A stretch of DNA of 64,000 bases from Euryodendron excelsum (lineage: Eukaryota > Streptophyta > Magnoliopsida > Ericales > Pentaphylacaceae), in the NCBI GenBank assembly GCA_033060915.1, contig CM065378.1:16961501-17025500 (forward strand). The letters are read 5' to 3'. Shown piece by piece: positions 59,186-64,000 of the stretch; positions within the stretch are counted from its first letter, which is position 1; the number at the start of each line of letters is the position of its first letter. A program made the position numbers and the translations under genes. The notes beneath the pieces were generated by a model. It searched no databases. It saw nothing but the letters and a program-made list of their open reading frames with translations, and had not been told where the DNA came from.

Positions 59186-60310
59186 ATGATAATAACTGGT
59201 TCGGATGTCACCGAGCATGGAGGCGTTTAAGAGAGGAAAACATTTCCTCTTACCGGCAAGGGAAAGAGGGGCAAGTCGGCAAATGTCATGTCTTCTTTGG
59301 AGACAAAACTCACAAGGGGGGAGTTCGCCATAGCTGACCATCGGGACAAGTTTGAAGACATGGACGGACATGACTAACGCATCGATGGGGTTGATAGTGA
59401 TCTTGAGGAGGTTCGTGGGGAGATGCAATGCGCCCTCAATACTATGGCAGAATCATGAAAGGAACAATTCGATACTCTCAATGAGTTGCTCTAAGCTGAG
59501 ATTGCTGCGGTACAGGAGGAGATCAAGGAAGTCAAGGATGATTGGTGCTTGTGCAAAATGGCAATTACACAAGGTACAGTTTCTTCCTCTCCTTCTCCAA
59601 TGGTAGACATTCCTAGGCCCAAGAGTTTCAATGGGTTAAAGCATGCAAGAGAGTTAAATAATTTTCTATGGAGCTTGGAGCAATATTTTGAAACAACTAA
59701 CATAAGTGAGGAAGATAAAACGATAAAAACGGCCCCACTCTTCCTCTCGAATGCAGCCACACTACGGTGGAGGCGGCGGCATGCAGACATGGAACGTGGC
59801 CTATGCATCATAATCACATGGAATGATTTAAAGAGAAAAATCAAGAGGCAATTCTATCTGAAAAATTCGAAACATGAAGTGAGGGCCTGGCTAAGGCGTC
59901 TCTCCCACAAAGGGATTCGTGATTACGTGAAGGAGTTTTCCGAGCTAATGCTAGAAATCCCCGACTTGTCCGATAAGGAAGCTCTCTTCACTTTCATTGA
60001 TGGGTTACAACCATTGGTTAAACTTGAAGTTCAACGGTAAGATCTTGCCATGGCTATCTCTGTAGTGGAGTCCTTAACCGACTATAAAAAAGGTAAGTCC
60101 TCTTTTTCTAAGCTCAAGTTTCAAAAGTTTAATAAAGGCAAAAGTAGGGAAGACCAAGCCAATCCAAGGAAGGTACTCACAAGCCATCCTCTTCAAGTTA
60201 TGGCAAGTTCAACAAGGACAAAAAGGGTGGCGACAAGCCTAAGTTTACATGCTTTCTATGTGATGGCAATCACTTTGCTTGGGATTGTCCAAAACGTGCC
60301 AAACTTTATG
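59186..60310 (+). pseudogene. Chromovirus gag with zinc knuckle
   Basis: The polyprotein probably began at the ATG at 59186. The gag core is readable at 59549-60040 (ELNNFLWSLEQYFE, then ADMERGLCIIITWNDLKRKIKRQFY, then YVKEFSELMLEIPDLS). The zinc knuckle CFLCDGNHFAWDC lies at 60250-60288 with CX2CX3HX4C spacing. Breaks include a stop within the first 15 codons, a stop at about 59456 and a frame change near 60170-60200. Confidence 0.88.
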
Positions 60311-60360
60311 CCCTCATCCAAGGAGACGAGGAAGAAAAGGCCCAATCGGAGAAGACAAGG

Positions 60361-61095
60361 ATGGGTTCCCTAAGAATTCAGTGCAATCAAGGCCAAGGTG
60401 GACACACTAAAGATGGAGAAAAAGGACGTATGTACGTGGAAGCAAATATAAGCGGTTTCAACACTCGTGCTTTAATTGATACCGGTGTTTCTCATAATTT
60501 TATTGAAGTTAAAAAAGACACGAGGCTAGGCCTCCAAGTTAAGGAAGAGCAAGGGTGGCTAAAGACCGTCAACTCGGAGGCACGGCCAATCTATGGAGTT
60601 GCTCAAGATGTATGACTACACATCGGGGATTGGTGTGGCCTAGTGAACTTCTTGGTAGTACCCGTGGATGACTATCCTATTGTGTTAGAGATGAAATTCT
60701 TAGATCGGATACGGGCATTCCCCATCCCCTTCGCCGAGACCATGTGTATTATGGGCAAAGACAATGCTTACATGGTACCATTGGCTCGAGAGACAACTTT
60801 GAAGGGCAAGGCTTTGTCCGCCATGCAACTCTATAAGGGACTTAAGAAGAATGAGCCAACATTCCTTGCTACCTTGACGCTTAATGAGGAATTTTCTAGC
60901 ACCATGGACGGCATGCCAAGAGAAGTGGTAGAGGTGTTTAAAGACTATAAAGACGTCATGCCTCCAGAGTTGCCAAAGAGACTTCCATCCAAAAGAGAGG
61001 TGAATAACTCCATTGAGTTGGAGGTGGGTGCCAAGATTTCGGCCATAACACCCTATCGTATGGCTCCCCCGAAGTTGAGCTACAGAGGCAATTAA
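60361..61095 (+). pseudogene. Chromovirus protease region
   Basis: Retropepsin with catalytic DTG at 60478-60486 (LIDTGVSHNFIEV). A stop at 60613-60615 breaks it, and the frame resumes at 60643 (FLVVPVDDYPIVLEM, then YKDVMPPELPKRLPSKREV). The last part leads to reverse transcriptase, but a frame change at about 61075-61095 interrupts the first RT motif. Confidence 0.86.
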
Positions 61096-61599
61096 AGAAA
61101 TTGTTGGATGCCGACTTCATCCAACCATCAAAAAGTCCTTATGGTGCCTTGGTGTTGTTTCAACGGAAGCATGACGGGTCCCTTCGTCTTTACATCGACT
61201 ATCGGGCACTCAATAAGGTAACTATTAAAAACAAGTACCCCATCTCCCTTATTGCCGACTTGTTTGATAAGATGGTTCACCAAGCTTGACTTACGATCGG
61301 GGTACTATCAAGTGAGAATCGCTAAGGGAGACGTGGCCAAAACCGCATATGTCACAAGGTATGACTCCTTTGAATTTTTAGTCATGCTTCAGCCATTTTT
61401 TGCACACTTATGAATCAAGTTCTCCAACCTTTCTTGGATCGGTTCGTTGTAGTATATTTGGACAATATTGTCATATATAGTTCATCTTTGGAGGAGCACG
61501 TGGAGCATCTATCTTCCAAGTCTTAAGGAAGAACGAGCCATATGTAAAAAGGAAAAAATGCATCTTCGCTTAATTGGAGGAGAACTTCTTGAGGCATGT

Positions 61600-61620
<21 letters not shown>
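61096..61620 (+). pseudogene. Chromovirus reverse transcriptase with YLDN active site
   Basis: RT motifs are visible in pieces: [21 protein letters not shown] and [14 protein letters not shown] (61101-61289), then [14 protein letters not shown] in the next frame after a shift near 61280. The catalytic YLDD box reads YLDN at 61455-61466: the second Asp codon is AAT, a G-to-A change at a former CpG. Loss of this Asp abolishes polymerase activity in RTs generally. Confidence 0.87.
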
Positions 61621-62470
<850 letters not shown>

Positions 62471-62631
62471 CCCAATGTCCATTGAAGGATCGGATCAAGG
62501 AGGAGTTTCAACATGATCAAGTGGCCAAGACTATTATCGATGGCATCAAGCAAGACAAGACAAAGCAATTTTGGCTTAAAGATGATCTTCTCTTTGCCAA
62601 AGGGAACTAGATCTATGTACCCAAATGAGAA

Positions 62632-63330
62632 ATGCTACGGAAGAAGATTCTTAAGAAATGCCATAACTCCAAATGGGTGAGACATTCGAGCATCCGTCGC
62701 ACATTGGCATTATTAGAGGATGCCTACTATTGGCCACGAATGCAGGATGATGTGGAGTTTTATCTGAAGACTTGTCTTGTGTGCCAACAAGACAAGGTGG
62801 AACAAAGTCATCCCACGGGCTTGCTAGAGCCTTTGCCTATCCCGAATTAGCCTTGGGAAAGTATCTCTATGGACTTCATCACTTGCCTTCACAAGTCCGA
62901 AAGGAAGCACACCATTATTATGGTGGTCAACCGGTCTTCTAAGTATGCCACTTTCATATTGGCCACCAAGGAATGCACCGCGGAAGAGACAGCTCGGTTA
63001 TTCTTAGCCCACGTGATTAAGTATTCGGGAGTTCCAAAGACCAGTCAATGATAGGGACTTGATTTACTGGGCGGTTTTGGACCGAGCTTTTCAAGATTTT
63101 GAGCACGAAGCTTAACTTCCCCACTGGCTTTCACCCCCAAACCGATAGCCAAACCGAGAGGGTGAATGCCTTGTTGGAGCTATATTTGAGACACTATGTG
63201 AGTGTCAACCAAAGGGATTGGGCCAAGTTGCTTGATATTGTCCAATTCTCTTACAATCTTCAAAGGAGCGAGGCAACCAATACTAACCTGTTCGAGTTTG
63301 CCACGGGTCAATAACCTTTGACGCCTATCG
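62632..63330 (+). pseudogene. Chromovirus integrase
   Basis: The N-terminal zinc-binding HHCC is present: H and H in CHNSKWVRHSSIRRTL, then CLVCQQD. The catalytic core starts MDFITCLHKS, with MVVNRSSKYATFI where D-RFSKYA is usual. It is cut by a TAG at 62848-62850 and a shift plus stops at 63049-63060, exactly at the second catalytic Asp region (NDRDL), and resumes as FHPQTDSQTERVNALLELYLRHYV (63099-63314). A further stop follows ATGQ. Confidence 0.88.
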
Positions 63331-63624
63331 TTGTTGCTACCGAGTATATGAGCAAAAGCCCCCAAAACTTATAAGTTTGTCAAGGGGTGACATGAGAAGA
63401 CCGACTTGGTTAAGGCCTACTTGGCTAAGACAACCAAAAGGATGAAGAAATGGGTGAACAAGAAGCGGCGGCCAAAGGAGTACCAAGAAGGAGACCTTGT
63501 CATGGTGAAACTTCTCATTCATCAAGCCAAATCATTCAAGGGGCTTCACAAAGGATTTGCACGGAAGTAGGAGGGACCATTCCCCATCACCAAGAGAGTT
63601 AGTAAAGTATCCTACCAACTTGAG

Positions 63625-63945
63625 TTGCCTCCAAAATTAAATATCCATCCGGTCTTTCACGTAAGTCTTCTTAAGTCTTACTATGCGGACGTGGAGGACT
63701 CAAGCTGTGGTGAATCAAGTAGAGCTCCCACATCCATCACTATGTCGTTCGACAAAGAAGTAGATACTGTCCTTGCCCACCAAATGACACCGAAGAAGGG
63801 TAAAGCATCGAAATACATGAAGTACTTAATGAAATGGATGGGGCAACCGGATAGCGAAGCTAGCTGGGAGCACAAGAAGTCATTGTGGTAGTATTTGGAC
63901 AAGATTGCCGAATTCCGAGAAGTTGCGACGAGGGCATCGCCAAAT
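63625..63945 (+). pseudogene. Chromovirus integrase C terminus and chromodomain
   Basis: The NIHPVFHVSLLKSY block (integrase C-terminal end) is followed by the chromodomain VDTVLAHQMTPKKGKASKY, then YLMKWMGQPDSEASWE, with a TAG replacing the expected residue after LW at 63889-63891. The element-encoded chromodomain is what marks the chromoviruses, where it can guide integration to marked chromatin. Confidence 0.87.
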
Positions 63946-63946
63946 T

Positions 63947-63959
63947 AGGTGGGGGAGGA
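63947..63959 (+). other. Polypurine tract of the chromovirus
   Basis: AGGTGGGGGAGGA directly precedes the 3' LTR start. The matching tract of the deleted element is at 2788-2800 on -. Confidence 0.85.
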
Positions 63960-64000
63960 TGTCACAAGCCCACCAAAATGGCCCAAAAATTCAGCCTATG
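63960..64000 (+). repeat. Start of the 3' LTR of the chromovirus (cut by the window end)
   Basis: TGTCACAAGCCCACC and onward matches 58686-58726. The remaining roughly 425 bases lie beyond the window. Confidence 0.88.

Overview
This is nuclear DNA from a dicot-type flowering plant. It is AT-rich, its genes have GT..AG introns, and transposable elements are dense. The plant-specific families include a NAC wall regulator, an IQD calmodulin-binding protein, a PADRE/DUF4228 protein and a CID RNA-binding protein. I cannot name the species.

Five host genes can be supported. (1) A CID-type PAM2 plus two-RRM protein has ten exons between 6107 and 12291 on +. (2) A single-exon PADRE protein lies at 15522-16199 on +. 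(3) An NST-type NAC secondary-wall transcription factor has three exons between 27825 and 29456 on +. (4) A single-exon plant glutaredoxin-like, Cys-rich protein lies at 37689-38716 on -, with an apparent frameshift near its N terminus. (5) An IQD protein of the IQD16/17/18 type has five exons between 50282 and 52795 on +. They are ordinary dispersed plant genes, not an operon. Two of them (NST and IQD) have known or plausible links to the cell wall and cytoskeleton, but nothing in the sequence ties them together.

Most of the rest is mobile DNA. At 2180-5383 (-) is an internally deleted Ty3/gypsy element with both LTRs. A related chromodomain-bearing Ty3/gypsy element starts at 58686 (+) and runs off the window end; it is broken by many stops and frameshifts, a damaged RT active site and a poly(C) block of about 220 bases. 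At 41527-47505 (-) is a degraded Ty1/copia element with LTRs and a near-perfect target duplication. At 52976-54963, just behind the IQD gene, is a 2-kb TRIM-like element with about 200-bp LTRs whose interior is built of degenerate short repeats. Several MITE families, tRNA-derived SINE-like copies, a LINE 3' remnant and many (CT)n tracts fill the intergenic DNA and introns.

The observations most worth following are: the 146-nt near-perfect hairpin inside NST intron 2, a candidate microRNA precursor or foldback element; the repeat-filled TRIM-like element at the IQD 3' end; the poly(C) block in the chromovirus RNase H region, a likely assembly artefact; and the altered C terminus and N-terminal frameshift of the NST and glutaredoxin genes.
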